The notes under the pieces are model-generated. The model was not told where the DNA came from. It ran no database searches and saw only the letters and a list, made by a program, of their open reading frames with translations. Position numbers and translations under genes: made by a program. A DNA stretch of 64,000 bases from Ananas comosus. Taxonomy: Eukaryota; Streptophyta; Magnoliopsida; Poales; Bromeliaceae. Location: positions 1,449,722 to 1,513,721 of the forward strand of contig NC_033641.1 of the NCBI RefSeq assembly GCF_001540865.1, given 5' to 3'. This document shows positions 1 through 11,124 of the stretch, piece after piece; the first letter of the stretch is position 1, and each line of letters begins with the position of its first letter.

Positions 1-254
1 CATCTATGATATTTTTGAAGTTTAGAGGTGCACAAATGAAATTGACCCTTTTTTTTTTATCCTCAAATTATCAGCCGCGTCATATTTTGATTCTCCAACT
101 TTTATATAGTGTAATTTCTGATTCGAAATTTGTAAATTATTAGAAACGAATTCTTAACTCAATTTAGTTGATGCGGAGCTGACGTACGTCTCCCTGATGT
201 AAAAGTAATGTATGACGTTAATTATTATCGTGTTATTAGTCACAATATTGTTAC

Positions 255-555
255 TGTTAAATAATACGAAATAATTGTTATACTCTGTAAAAGATTAAGC
301 CAGTAGAGAACGGTATTTGTATATTTGTATATTTTTATATTTAACACTTTTTTTTACGTCTGGGATTAAGACTTTTTGATAGGTCCTTGATGTAGACATA
401 AATTAAATTGGAGAAAATTAATAATGTTAGGAGCCTGGCGTGACTCGAACTCAGAACCTCCTGCTCTAATGTCATGTTAAATAATACGAAACAACTATTG
501 TACTCTCAAATCTTAAGCTAGTAAAGAACTATTTTTAATATTTTTATATTTAATA
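255..555 (-). mobile_element. Small TRIM-like LTR element
   Basis: Two direct repeats (255-346 and 475-555), both starting TGTTAAATAATACG, flank a short interior. Next to the right repeat, read on the minus strand, is TGACATTAGAGC, a decayed form of the TGGTATCAGAGC primer-binding site complementary to plant initiator tRNA-Met. The flanks GTTAC (250-254) and GTCAC (556-560) look like a 5-bp target duplication with one change. No coding capacity is visible. Confidence 0.6.
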
Positions 556-1302
556 GTCACATTAGCGATACATAGTATTTAGTTAATTAAATTAGATTGT
601 TGAACTTATTTGCAATAATTTAGAATGTTTGTATCAAAAACTATAGTAAATTGAAATTGAGTACCAAACTGTCACACGCCTCATAGTTTGAGGACCAAAG
701 TGTAATCTAGCAGAAGAGAGATGTTATCTGTACATTCAAAAGTTGGTCGTAAATCTTACACTCATCTATCCAAGAGTTTAGACTACTCTTTCTGAACAAT
801 AAATTTATCTCCAAAACTAAAAATAAGAAAAAATATTAATGAATGTATCCAGTATGTAGGAGCACTAGCTAGAATTCTAGTATTCGTACGTATAAACCCT
901 TATCTCTTAGTATATATTTATATTATAACTGCTTTTTGAAGTAGAGAAACTATTTTACAAGGCAACATGCACTTAAGCGTGGAAATAAAAAGGACTTTTT
1001 AGTCCTCATCCACCCAAAAATAAATGAAGGGATTTTTCTTTCATGTGTGTAATAGAACAAGATGTGTATTGACATAGAAAACAAAAACAAAAAGGGAAGA
1101 ATTTAAAAGGAAAAATAAAAAGAAAAACTCACCCAAATAGGCAAGTCTATTCACCAAATAAATAGATATTAATTTATTGCATGAAACCAAACTTGTAAAA
1201 ATCTGTTGCATGAGTACAAACTTATTATATTACATGAATAACATTTCTATGGGGTACATAAATGCATAACAAACAAAGTAACAAATTCCTAGTTTCAAAA
1301 GG

Positions 1303-1335
<33 letters not shown>
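1303..1335. repeat. (AAC)n microsatellite
   Basis: About eleven AAC units lie just beyond the stop codon of the oxidoreductase gene, so probably in or near its 3' untranslated region. The rest of 556-1393 is AT-rich sequence in which I see no gene. Confidence 0.9.
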
Positions 1336-1393
1336 ATATAGTTCATTATACATGATATAACACATCAAAAATATAATGCTTGAATCAATTCAA

Positions 1394-4300
1394 TCACATT
1401 TCTACAATGATTTTTCCTGTGGCATGGCCATCCAAGCACTTAGCCCATGCTTCCTCCGCCTTCTCGAGCGAATGCGTCGAATCGATCACTGTCTTCAGTT
1501 TCCCTTCCTTCACCAATTCAACCAAGAATCCCAATTTCTCCGTCACGTTCGACACTAAGATTACCGATAACTTCTTTTTCGAAAAACTTAATTTTCGTAA
1601 GAGAAAAATCAAAAGAGTCTTCGGAGAGGCAGCTACGTCCAAAACTCGCCCTGTATCACTCAATTCCGGCTTAAAATGAGACCATTCGAGCCCGTACGCG
1701 CAATTGATGATCACATCGTACTTCTTACCGGAAGGGCTTTTCAGGGCCGCGCCTTCCGGGCTTTTGTAGTCGAGCACTTCGTCCGCCCCTAGGCTCTTAA
1801 CGAGTTCGACGTTCCGAGCTCCGCATGTGGCGGTCACGTGGTGGTTCCCTAGTTTGGCGAGCTGGACAGCGTACGAACCGACCCCGCCAGAGGCGCTAGT
1901 GATCAAGATGTTGAGTCTTTCACCCGTGCCGTCGAATTTAGTTCCGATGTCCTTGACGACTTGGATGGCAGTGCAAGCGGTCATAGGCAATCCTGCGGCT
2001 TCGATTGGAGACACGTCGGGAGACCGAAGAACCATGAGGCTTGCTGGAGCCACGACATATTCCGCAAGGCCGCCTCCTTTCTGTCGGTACAATTGTCAGT
2101 TCAGAATATGGATTTTAAACTCCACCTAGTAATCTGTCATCGATCTCATCTTTGAAAACAATTTGAAGTAAAGCATGCCCATGACTCTTCTTCGAGAAAA
2201 CAATTTGAAATATAAAAATATCATAAAACCATGGAGGGTGAGAATTGACGAAGCGATTAGATGTATGGATGTCAAACTCCGCCTAATGATATGCTATCGA
2301 TCTCATCTCTGAAAACAATTTAAAGTAAAGCACGCCCACCGGTCTTCGAGAAAACATTTTGAAATATGAAAAACACCGTAAAACCACGGAGGGTGAGGAT
2401 TGACGAAGAGACTAGATGTATGGATTTTAAACTCCGCACCTAGTAATCTGCCATCGATCTCATCTCTGAAAACAATCTGACGTAAATTATGCCCACCACT
2501 CTTCGAGAAAACAATTTGAAAAATGAAAAGCGCTATAAAACCACGGAGGGTAAGGATTGACGAAGAGACCAGATGGATGGCTGATTCACTAGGAGGATCA
2601 GGTTTCTCCCAGAATTAGGGCATCTACGACAAGTAAATGTTTACAGCATCCCCTCCAACTAAAAGAATAGTTGCACGAGAAAGTCGCTTACCGTGAAATT
2701 AAGCATGCCCACAACTTTGTCGCCTACTTTAAATGTATCCACTTGAGAACCAAGCTCGACGATCTCTCCTGCGATGTCGGTTACTGTTTTTTCGACCAAT
2801 ATTAGAACCAAATTTAGCTATTCACTCTCAACTCCCTAAACATACAAATTACAAGCTAAAAAATGATGTGTAACCGGGAAATGCAAATAATAGAAACGAA
2901 TCGAGCGTATGCTGATTGTTTAAGCACTTATGATGTTCAGAAAAAGGAAATGAAATGTAATGAAAAAAAATGGCCAAAAAATTTAATCCAACCAAAATAT
3001 TGTATCAGACTCTGCACTCTGTTTCAGCAAAAATGGAAAGAAAGAAGATGTAATCCACCATAGTTGATATGCCTTACATAATACTACTTTAGTAATAAAT
3101 CATGAAAAAGATGGGTTCTAACTAAATTGGAGCTCAAAGAGAAACCAAAATTTCACTAAATTAACCATTAATTCAATCAAATTCCTTTTATACCAATGCC
3201 TGAACAAGCATAGAGCAGAAGATGTCAAAAGTTCTGCTCATAATTTCACTTATTTTACTTTCGAATTTCTCGATCTTTTTGATCTAAGCTTCTTGATATC
3301 AAAAGTTGCAAATATTTTTTTTTTTGAGAGATAGGTAGCACGCTACCCGCTTCGTTTATTTCATTTAGAAATAAACTTAGCTGGAAATGTGAATCAACTA
3401 GGATTCGAACTTAGGTCTCGGATACCAACCACCAAGCCCTTTGTCACTTGCTCTAGAGACGGTCGGTAAAAGTTGCAAATATTGAACACCAAATGCTAGG
3501 ATGAGATAACAAAGCATAATATATTAGGCTGGTTTGGACGCATGAACATCTTATTTAGTATATCTCTTTTGGGAAAACTTTAAATACCACCCCTGTGGTT
3601 TTACACTTTCTCACTTTAGTACCTTGTGGTATAAGGTGTATCAATTTAGTATCCTGTGGTTTCATTTTTATCTTTTTGTTATCGATTCCACTAATTTTTT
3701 TTCGTTAAATCAGCTACAAAGTTAAAACTAAAAGGTACTAAAGTGAATATTTGATAAACTTAGATGGAGTATCTGAAGTTTTTTGTATATAATTTAACAA
3801 AATGTTAACGGAAAAATTAATAAAAAGATAAAAATAAAACCACATGACACTAACTTGATATATTTTAAACCACAGAGTACTAAAATGAAAAAGTGCGAAA
3901 CTACAGGGATGGTATATGAAGTTTACCCATCTCTTTTTGACTCGAAAATACAAATATGTCGAAAACCACATTGTATCTACCGACTATTTAATAACTAATT
4001 TTTCTTGGAATATGATAAATCACTTCGAGATGGAACACATTTAAAAGGACATGATTATAAGGACATGGTCATCGACTAATACCATGCTACTAGATTGCAA
4101 TATAAAAGATACTTGTATGAGAAAAGTTTAATGAATATTTTCTTTTGCAAGTACCAATTAGAACTTTAGATTTAGCCATTACGGAATCTTAATAACTCCA
4201 TCAGATAGCGCGCTTCACTTAAAAAATGATTTATTCTATTTCGAGAAAATTGATTTGTAGGTATCTTTCATACTTCGCATCAACCAATTTACCCCCATTC

Positions 4301-6253
4301 GCCCCTTCAGTACACCTAAGAAATTTATCGAACGAGATGAAGCGAAAAACACAATAGATAAACTTAAAAATAGATTTTCACCTGGTATAAATGGAAACTT
4401 AGATGGTAAAAACGGCCGCAGAAATCCTTTTTGGATTTTCCAATCAGCAGGATTAATGCTTGCTGCTTCTACTTTTATCAAAACCTCTCCTTTCTTCGGT
4501 GAAGGAATTGGAACCTCCTCATGCTGTAGTAAGCAGAATTTATTTTAAAATTAAAATAATGAAAATGAAGCCAATCTCTTATATTTGTAATAATTGCACA
4601 AATTTAAATTGAATTGCATTACATCACTACCAAAGTTGCATTTATCGTTCTGTAATAAAACTGTAGACACAGACATGAGATGGAAAGTATGGCTATATAG
4701 CATTTATACCAATGGCATTGATTCTTATCTTAAACGCAAACACTTTAGTTCTTGAAGTTTAGCATAAAATTGTAACGACCCAGCCTACTAGCAATAATAA
4801 TTCGTTGGGCCACCAGACCACCGGCCCAAAATGCTTAAACTCAGTTATTATTACTAGTGTTCCTATCCGATATGGTATTATTGGGGTGTGACAGACTCCC
4901 CCGTTAAGACTTTGACGTCCTCGTCAATCCAATCACACGCACAGCGCAAGATCATCAGGCGATATGAGACTCGTCTCGCTAGTCTTGTCATCCAGACCCT
5001 GGTATAGCCGGTTATCTTGTCATTCAGACTCTGGCATCAACTATCACCTTATCGATCTTTCGGACAATGGCTCAGCAGAGAACCGCCATACATTTTCGGT
5101 TGGTGAAGCGGCTTAATTTGATACCAAATATAACGACCCGTCCCACTAGCAATAATAACTCGTTGGGCCTAAACTATCGGTCAAAATATTTAAACTCAGT
5201 TATTATTACTAGTGTCTAAGTCTCTTATATACTCAATCACATCTCCATTCCTATCCGATGTGGTATTATTGAGGTGTGACAAAAATTGCACTTTATTTCC
5301 TAGCTTTTATAAATTATCTAAACTTTTAGAGTAAATTACACTTTTGGTCCTTAAACTATAAGGCGCATAACAGTTTCGATCCTCTAACCTAGGTTTATTG
5401 CAATTTTTGGCGCGAACTATGAGGTATGTGACATTTTAGTATTGGAACTTTCCGAATTGAATGAAAAACTGAACCGATCTAATTCAGTATGGGAAAATCA
5501 AACCCAAAACTAAACAAATAACATGAAAAACCAAATTGAACCAAACCAATAATTTCGACAGATATGTACGCATATACATACATAAATATACAGTTTGGTT
5601 TATTCAGTTTGCATTGTTTTTTCAATTTTTCAAACCAAAACCGAACAAAAATTTTCGATTGAAAATGCTTCTAACCAAAACCTAACCATTCAAAACCAAA
5701 AAGTGAGACCCTAGATAGTCCTATATATAAGATATAATAGGGTTAAAACTCTTAATCTGGCTTAAGTATTTTGGGTGGTGGTTAGACTCAAGAGGTTAAG
5801 AGAATTAAGCGTGATAGGATGGGAATAATCCTAGGATGAATGACCCCCTGAGAAGTTGGGGTGTCACAGTTGGTATCAGAGCCAATTACCAGCCAGAAGT
5901 GTGAGATGAGTCTCGGCTGAGGCAGGATTATACAGCGGGGAGAGTGAGACTCTCATGCTGTTGACTGTTGTGAGTGGAGCGTAGCTCACCATCGCTTGGT
6001 ACTTTTGCGTCTGAGCTTGACGAGGACGTCAAAGCTTAATAGGGGGAGAATGTGAAACCCCAGGTAGTCTTTTATATAAGATATAATAGGACTAAAACTC
6101 TTAACCCTGCTAGGACGGAAGTAATCCTAGGATGGGTGACCTTCTGGGAAGTAGAGGCGTCACACAAAAGCAAACCAAACAAAACTTAGAAGCACAAGGA
6201 GGTGGTGCTTCTAAAAGTATTTTAGCTCAACTCTCTCTCTCTCTCTCTCTCTC

Positions 6254-6308
<55 letters not shown>

Positions 6309-6528
6309 GAGCTACTATATTCTTATGAGTATAGACCATTTTCACTCATAAGCTTTCGATCGTTGGATGAAAGGATGTGCGGTCGGATGATAGTGGTCGC
6401 TTAGGGTTGAGTGGATGGTTGGTTGAATAGTATAATCTAACATGTGAAAATGGCAAAAATGGTAGATCTAACGGCAAAAAATTTATGAGTATAAAGAAGT
6501 CAATACTCATAAGAGTATAGAAACCATA

Positions 6529-6571
<43 letters not shown>

Positions 6572-7915
6572 ATGAGGCTACTATATTATATATAGTACCG
6601 GAGCTACGGTACTACAGTCTCGTTTTCAATCTTAAGGTATTCAAATCAATGATCCACACCATTAAATATGATCTAGTATATATGAAATTCTGAGGAATAA
6701 AATTCGAGTTTTTTTCGATATCGTTTACTTAATAAGCAAATCATGTCAAAATGAACGGTGGAAATTGAATAATCTTTAAAATTTGAGTATAGGACTTTTA
6801 AATTGAAGATCAAGGATGTTGATCTTGATTTAGATAGTTTAAAGTATTTTTTATCAAAATTTGAATAAATTTAGATTTTGTACACTGTTAAACTATAAAC
6901 TTGTCATATTAGCAATTAAAATTTGATAATTTTGAAACGGTATCATAAAGTAAACTCTGCCAAAAAAAAAAAATTATTCCTAAAAACTTTAAATACCCTA
7001 GATCAATTTTAACAGTGTGGATTATTGATTTGAATATTCTAAGATTGAAAACAAGACTATAATACCGGAGCTCCGATACTATAGATAGTATAAGAGTCTA
7101 TATATATATAGAGAGAGAGAGAGAGTAGGGTTACTGTGCTATTAGGAGCACAGCAGCCCTTGTGCTCCTAAGTTCTTAACCACCTATCAAATTTGATGGG
7201 TGGTTAGGATGAAAGGGAGAAGAGTAATTGGAGAGAAATTGGGTTTCTCAATTTCTCTTCTCTTTGAATTTCTCTCCAATTTATCTCCTCCCATTCACCC
7301 TAACCACCCATCAAATTTGATGGGCGGTTAAGAACTTAGGAGCACAAGGGCTGCTGTACTCCTAATAGCATAGTAGCCATACTATATATATATATATATA
7401 CATATATATAAAACAAGGCTGGAATACTATAAATAGCACCAAGCTATTGGGGCTATTAGTCTTTTAACTCTTGGATTGAGAAATGTATGGTTATGATGAC
7501 GTGGGCTCTTTAGGATTGAGTGAGTGGTTGGTTGAATAGTATAATTTAACGGGTAAAAATAATTAAATGGTTAAATCTAACGGTAGAAAACTCGATAGCA
7601 CTAAGTGCTCACCAAGTGCTTGGTGCTATCGATAGTACCCCAGCCAGACTATATATATATATAGTCTAGCTATGGTGCTTGTAAAAGCACAGAGCATTTG
7701 GTACTTGTAAGTTTTTTACTGTTAGATCTATTTCTCGGATCATTTTCCACCATTAGATTATACTATTCAACCAACCACCCACTCAACCCTAGGGGCCCAC
7801 ATCATTCTAACCGTATATCTCTTAATCAAATGGCTAAAAATCTACAAGCACCAATAACTTGGTACTTTTAAAAGCATAGGAGCTCAATTCTATATATATA
7901 TATATATATATATAN

Positions 7916-7976
<61 letters not shown>

Positions 7977-8621
7977 TATTGTATTTGCATGCAGATATTT
8001 TTTCTAATCAAGGCACATCCAAATGACACTATGAGCGTGGTTACTTATGGCACGTGCAAATTTTTGGCACTATCCAATATGCCGGCACTTAAATAGTAAT
8101 TAAGTATCGTGAGACTAAATAAAATATATATTTTATGCCGTAGTATATCTGCAGATACATATTTTTATGATTGACAGACATTGACATGACACAACATGCC
8201 AGGAGCCATATCATCCCGGCAAAATTTTGACAGGACCGTATCACAGCGCTTAAATTCTTAACTAGAATATAATAGTACCAGAGAAAATACATATTTTATA
8301 TTATATTATATTTGTATATATATATATTTTTGTGACCCGTACGTATCGACAAGCCGCACCACACCACCACCAAACTTTTGGCACGATCTCATGTTACGAC
8401 ACTTTAAATTTAAAAAAAAAAATTATTTTGTTAATTTTTTTTTTGTTGTTGTACAAAGCTTGTGTTGCAACCGCACTTTAACCAGTACAAATAAAAGAAG
8501 CAAAAAATGAAAAAACAAAAGGAAAAAAATAATAAATAAAAAAACAAACCAATACCTTAAGAGCGGCGGCGCCGCCGCCGTAGCCGTGGTATTGGACGGC
8601 GCGCATGGTGGCTCCCGCCAT
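1394..8621 (-). CDS. Quinone oxidoreductase-like protein (zinc-free MDR family, chloroplast-envelope QOR homologue type)
   Basis: Four exons with GT-AG borders join in frame: 8556-8621, 4382-4523, 2692-2783 and 1394-2080, giving 328 residues, close to the roughly 329 usual for this plant family. The start ATG at 8621 begins MAGATMRAVQYHGYGG; the reading frame is also open upstream, but that part is low-complexity and looks like leader. Family landmarks are a GroES-like N-terminal half (SINPADWKIQKG), the link KGGGLAEYVV at about residues 101-110, and the nucleotide-binding loop SASGGVG at about 162-168. Zinc-ligand cysteines of alcohol dehydrogenases are absent. By family it should reduce quinones or reactive enone carbonyls with NAD(P)H. 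There is no obvious cleaved transit peptide; the chloroplast-envelope homologue is likewise imported without one. Intron 1 (4524-8555) and intron 2 (2784-4381) are full of mobile elements. The exact substrate cannot be read from sequence. Confidence 0.9.
2111..2579. repeat. Three-copy ~156-bp tandem repeat inside intron 3 of the oxidoreductase gene
   Basis: Copies start at 2111, 2268 and 2423 with lengths of about 157, 155 and 157 bp. Each contains CCATCGATCTCATCT-like sequence, GAAAACAATTTGAA and GGAGGGTGAGGATTGACG. The copies differ by substitutions and small indels, so the expansion is not recent. Confidence 0.85.
3317..3467 (-). mobile_element. tRNA-derived SINE (copy 1)
   Basis: On the minus strand the unit starts ACCGACCGTCTCTAGAGCAAG, carries a pol III B-box-like GTTCGAATCC, and ends GAAGCGGGTAGCGTGCTACC plus a short CT run and poly(A). 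It is flanked by a perfect 16-bp target duplication, AAAAGTTGCAAATATT, at 3301-3316 and 3468-3483. It sits in intron 2 of the oxidoreductase gene. Confidence 0.93.
3571..3928. mobile_element. Mutator-type MITE, 358 bp, with 9-bp TSD
   Basis: The ends are inverted: GGGAAAACTTTAAATACC at the left and GGTATATGAAGTTTACCC at the right. An exact 9-bp duplication, ATCTCTTTT, flanks it at 3562-3570 and 3929-3937. A 9-bp TSD with long imperfect TIRs is the Mutator-superfamily pattern. There is no transposase. Relatives lie at 16349, 20459, 41303, 42001 and 47158. Confidence 0.93.
4771..5281 (-). mobile_element. Complete TRIM (miniature LTR element), 511 bp
   Basis: Terminal repeats 4771-4893 and 5129-5281 flank a 235-bp non-coding interior. 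On the minus strand the LTR runs from TGTCACACC to GTTACA/GTTATA, followed at once by TTTGGTATCA (primer-binding site). A polypurine run GGGGGAGTC precedes the other LTR. The exact 5-bp TSD AAAAT lies at 4766-4770 and 5282-5286. The left repeat lacks about 30 bp present in the right one. It lies in intron 1 of the oxidoreductase gene. Confidence 0.93.
5702..6164 (+). mobile_element. Complete TRIM, 463 bp, opposite orientation
   Basis: LTRs are 5702-5868 and 6051-6164. The primer-binding site GTTGGTATCAGAGCC follows the first LTR at 5869, and the polypurine tract AATAGGGGGAGAA ends at 6050. The exact TSD CAAAA is at 5697-5701 and 6165-6169. Nothing is coded. Its internal GACGAGGACGTC motif recurs in the element at the right end of the window. 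Confidence 0.92.
6231..6305. repeat. Compound (CT)n(TA)n microsatellite
   Basis: About twelve CT units are followed by about 24 TA units, lying directly beside the MITE that starts at 6306. Compound CT/TA runs recur at 6531-6571 and 7890-7973. Confidence 0.95.
6306..6530. mobile_element. MITE of the 'TCAACCAACCACCC' family (family A)
   Basis: Inverted ends read GAGCTACTATATTCTTATGAGTATAG at the left and its approximate complement at the right. The core, in the minus sense, includes GTTAGATCTACC and the CAACCAACCA..CACTCAACCCTA block shared by copies at 7400, 7660, 23688, 42735, 42902 and 43165. It lies between a (TA)n and a (CT)n array. Confidence 0.75.
6531..6571. repeat. Compound (CT)n(TA)n microsatellite
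   Basis: About eleven CT units run into about nine TA units, separating two adjacent MITEs. Confidence 0.95.
6573..7100. mobile_element. Long-TIR MITE (family B), ~530 bp
   Basis: The two halves are imperfect inverted copies: the left end holds GGCTACTATATTATATATAG and GTACCGGAGC, the right end ACCGGAGCTCCGATACTATAG. Inside are matching arms such as ATCCACACCATTAAATATGA and, inverted, the AACAGTGTGGAT block. Relatives are at 13738-14245 and 44706-45482. No coding capacity. Confidence 0.82.
7126..7382. mobile_element. Foldback MITE (family C), nearly perfect hairpin
   Basis: Arms of about 120 bp pair almost perfectly: TGCTATTAGGAGCACAGCAG at the left matches the inverted CTGCTGTACTCCTAATAGCA at the right, and both arms carry CACC(T/C)ATCAAATTTGATGG. 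It lies between a (GA)n and a (TA)n run in intron 1 of the oxidoreductase gene, so a transcript of the gene would contain the hairpin. Confidence 0.88.
7400..7655. mobile_element. MITE family A copy
   Basis: It contains inverted AGCACCAAGCTA/CTTGGTGCTATCGATAG ends and the shared GAGTGAGTGGTTGGTTGAATAG core. It is flanked on both sides by TATATA runs. Confidence 0.75.
7660..7890. mobile_element. MITE family A copy, opposite orientation
   Basis: Inverted ends AGCTATGGTGCTTGTAAAAG and CTTTTAAAAGCATAGGAGCT enclose the CAACCAACCACCCACTCAAC core and GGGGCCCACATC. It is flanked by TA arrays. An unresolved N at 7915 and the array 7890-7973 follow it. Confidence 0.75.
7890..7973. repeat. Compound (TA)n(CT)n(TA)n microsatellite containing an N
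   Basis: TA units, then about eleven CT units, then about 18 TA units. The N at 7915 suggests a hard-to-sequence array. Confidence 0.9.
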
Positions 8622-8801
8622 GGGCGAGGTTGAGGTACGGGAGAAGGATCGGAGCACGAAAATTAAAGGAGGCGGAGGAGGAGGAGGGAGAAGGGCAATT
8701 AAGTAATTATAGCGACAGCGAGATCGACGAATGAATGGAGCACGAGGAATTAAGCGTCCGGATTCAAATACATATATAGAGAGAGAGAGAGAGTTGTTCA
8801 C
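8622..8801 (-). promoter_or_regulatory. Leader/proximal promoter of the oxidoreductase gene
   Basis: Upstream of the ATG at 8621 the sense strand is pyrimidine-rich, with CCTCCTCC runs and a (CT)n tract opposite 8777-8793, typical of plant 5' leaders. A frame open to 8801 is dominated by Leu, Ser and Pro repeats and is unlikely to be translated. No firm TATA position is claimed. Confidence 0.45.
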
Positions 8802-9514
8802 GTACGTATCTGAAGCTCTTGAATTACGAAAATGCCCTCCACCAAGAACAAACTATTGCCTACACCGGGGTGTATGATACACCACACTGTTAAAGCACGT
8901 GTCGCTGAGTTTTCAATTAGAATCTAATCGGGCGTGTTTGGTAAACGAAAACTACGACCCATCGAACTCGATTAGATTTATTTGTACATCGGAGCTCGAC
9001 TTTGCACTCGTCAAGTGCAAACGGCGAGTTCGCACCGTACGCAAATTGACTGTTCTGTGAAACAAATTCGCGTCGTCAACGGACTGTATATCTAGACCCC
9101 CCACGTACGTAGTTGGGCTCTGTGATTCCGCCCAAACGCCGGCAAACTCCGATTACGAAAACTCTGATACTTTCATCTCGACTTGGATCAAAACATACAC
9201 GATCTAACTGATTAATTATTTTTATTTATTTTTAATTTATGATATTCGAATATGTTATCCTATTAAACATCGAAATTTTTTAAAGAACAAAAATTAAGCT
9301 CCTATCTTCTAATAATTAAAAAAAAAAAAATACTAGTAAGCTATTATTGACTATTCTCATGCTCCGTCCAAGTGTCCACACGGAAACTGAGGTGGACACC
9401 GTGTCGCCCACGGAGTGGGGGATGTGGGTCCCACATCTCCCCTAGTTTCTCCTACGTGGCGTCCTGTAGTTTCGCCACGTGTACGCTGAATTCGTGTTCT
9501 CGTTTCCTCCGAGC

Positions 9515-9604
9515 ATGACGTGGCGAAAAGTCTGCGCCCGCCGCCAGTCTGTCCAAAGAATGATGTGGCGAAAAGTCTGCGCCGGCCACCAGTCTGTCCA
9601 ACGA
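9515..9604. repeat. Two-copy 45-bp tandem repeat
   Basis: Copies start at 9515 and 9560. Each contains TGGCGAAAAGTCTGCGCC and CCAGTCTGTCCAA. The unit is GC-rich in an AT-rich setting. Confidence 0.85.
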
Positions 9605-10818
9605 GCCGTCAAGCCGCTCCGAGCCACAATATTACAAATTTTCGGCCATCAAAAATTGAAAACATGACCATGAAAAGTACTTCCTATTTAGGAATTTCAA
9701 CGGTCGGGTTCAGATCGAATTTTTAAAAATTCGAATCCAAATTCATAAATCAAATTAAAATCCGTACTCGTACTCAAACTCGGCGGATTTTAAAAATCCA
9801 TACCCATTCTCGTATCCGACCAAAAATCTGAAATCCGAATCCGAACCCGGACTCGACGGGTTCTAAAAATCCATACCGTTGAACGAAGATCTAAGAAATA
9901 AAAATTATTAAATATTTTATATATTATATAAATAAATAAAAATAAAGTATGTATATATATAATTTATTCGGGTCTGGGTTCGGGTCGGGTAAATGCAAAA
10001 TCCATACTCGTATCCATATCCGTCGGGTTTTTATTTTTTATACTCATAACCGAATCCATATCCGTTTAGCTCGAATAAATCCGTCCCGTTCGGATTTGGG
10101 TTCGGATAATATTTCGGGTATTCATACCCATTGACATCCCTATTCGTATTAGCGCAAATAAAAAATATTTTATTAATAATTAATATTAATAAAAATAAAA
10201 ATAAAAATAAAAATACAACGAAACGAAAAGTCACACGACTTGACGGAGCGAGTATTGTAACGCGCACGGCTTGCTCAGCAAGAAAAGTGAAATGACGAAA
10301 ATACCCCTGTATTCTGCTAATTGACTTTTTTTTTAAAATAGTTTTGTTAGGACGGCGAAATTGCGGCTAGGCCCCTCTACTCTACCTTCTTCCGAAATAG
10401 GCCCTGCTTAATTCTTGATATGAATCTATATAAAAAAAAAGGTTTCTTTAAAAAAAAATTTTCTGTTTTCAAAATAATTTCCATTTGACAAATAAAAACT
10501 GTAATTTTTTTTTTTGTAATAACATTTCTTTAGAAAATGATTTTTATCATTTTTCAGAAAACCAAAGACTCCTCACGGTCTTCTTGTTTCATTGAATGTG
10601 AAATTCAGGTTCAAGTTGACATTCAGGCGAACAAAAGTTTAAGTAAAAGTTACTTCTCTTTCATTATTTGTTGCTATAATTGTGAAGCTGACTTTTCTTT
10701 TTTTTAGTTATGCTATTTTTTTGGCAGAAAATAAATAATGTAAAAACTAAAACTTTTTGTTTTAAATATTTATTATTATTATTATTATTTTATAATTAAT
10801 TTTAATTCAGGGTGGGCA

Positions 10819-11124
10819 AAAATTAATTACGATTTTATTTTGAAAAGTTTGAGTTTCGACTGAAGGTAAAGTTTCGATTAAATTAACCAACAAACCGAAG
10901 TTGGCATTTACAGCTCCTAAGGCAGAAGTCAATTACGACATGTTGAAAAGTTTGAGTTCCGACCAGAGTTAAAGTTGCGGTGAACCAAACAACAGAATTT
11001 GACATTGACGACTCTCGGAGCCCGAAGTCAAATATAGTAATTTGGAGCATTTGAGTTTCAATTGAAAGTGAAATTATGGTGAATTAAACATCAGAAGTGA
11101 GTGTTAATTTACGGCCGAAAACTA
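10819..11124. repeat. Degenerate ~100-bp tandem repeat, three copies
   Basis: Copies start near 10819, 10925 and 11024. Each holds a variant of AATTACGACATG, AGTTTGAGTTCCGA and GGTGAACCAAACAACAGAA. Divergence is high. Confidence 0.6.

Noticed and set aside
421..480. tRNA-like B-box sequence (GAGTTCGAGTC on the minus strand)
   Set aside because: No cloverleaf can be drawn and it sits next to the LTR of a small TRIM-like element; not a tRNA gene.
6132..6404. 90-residue frame with a YIYIYI run
   Set aside because: It translates the (TA)n/(CT)n microsatellite between a TRIM and a MITE.
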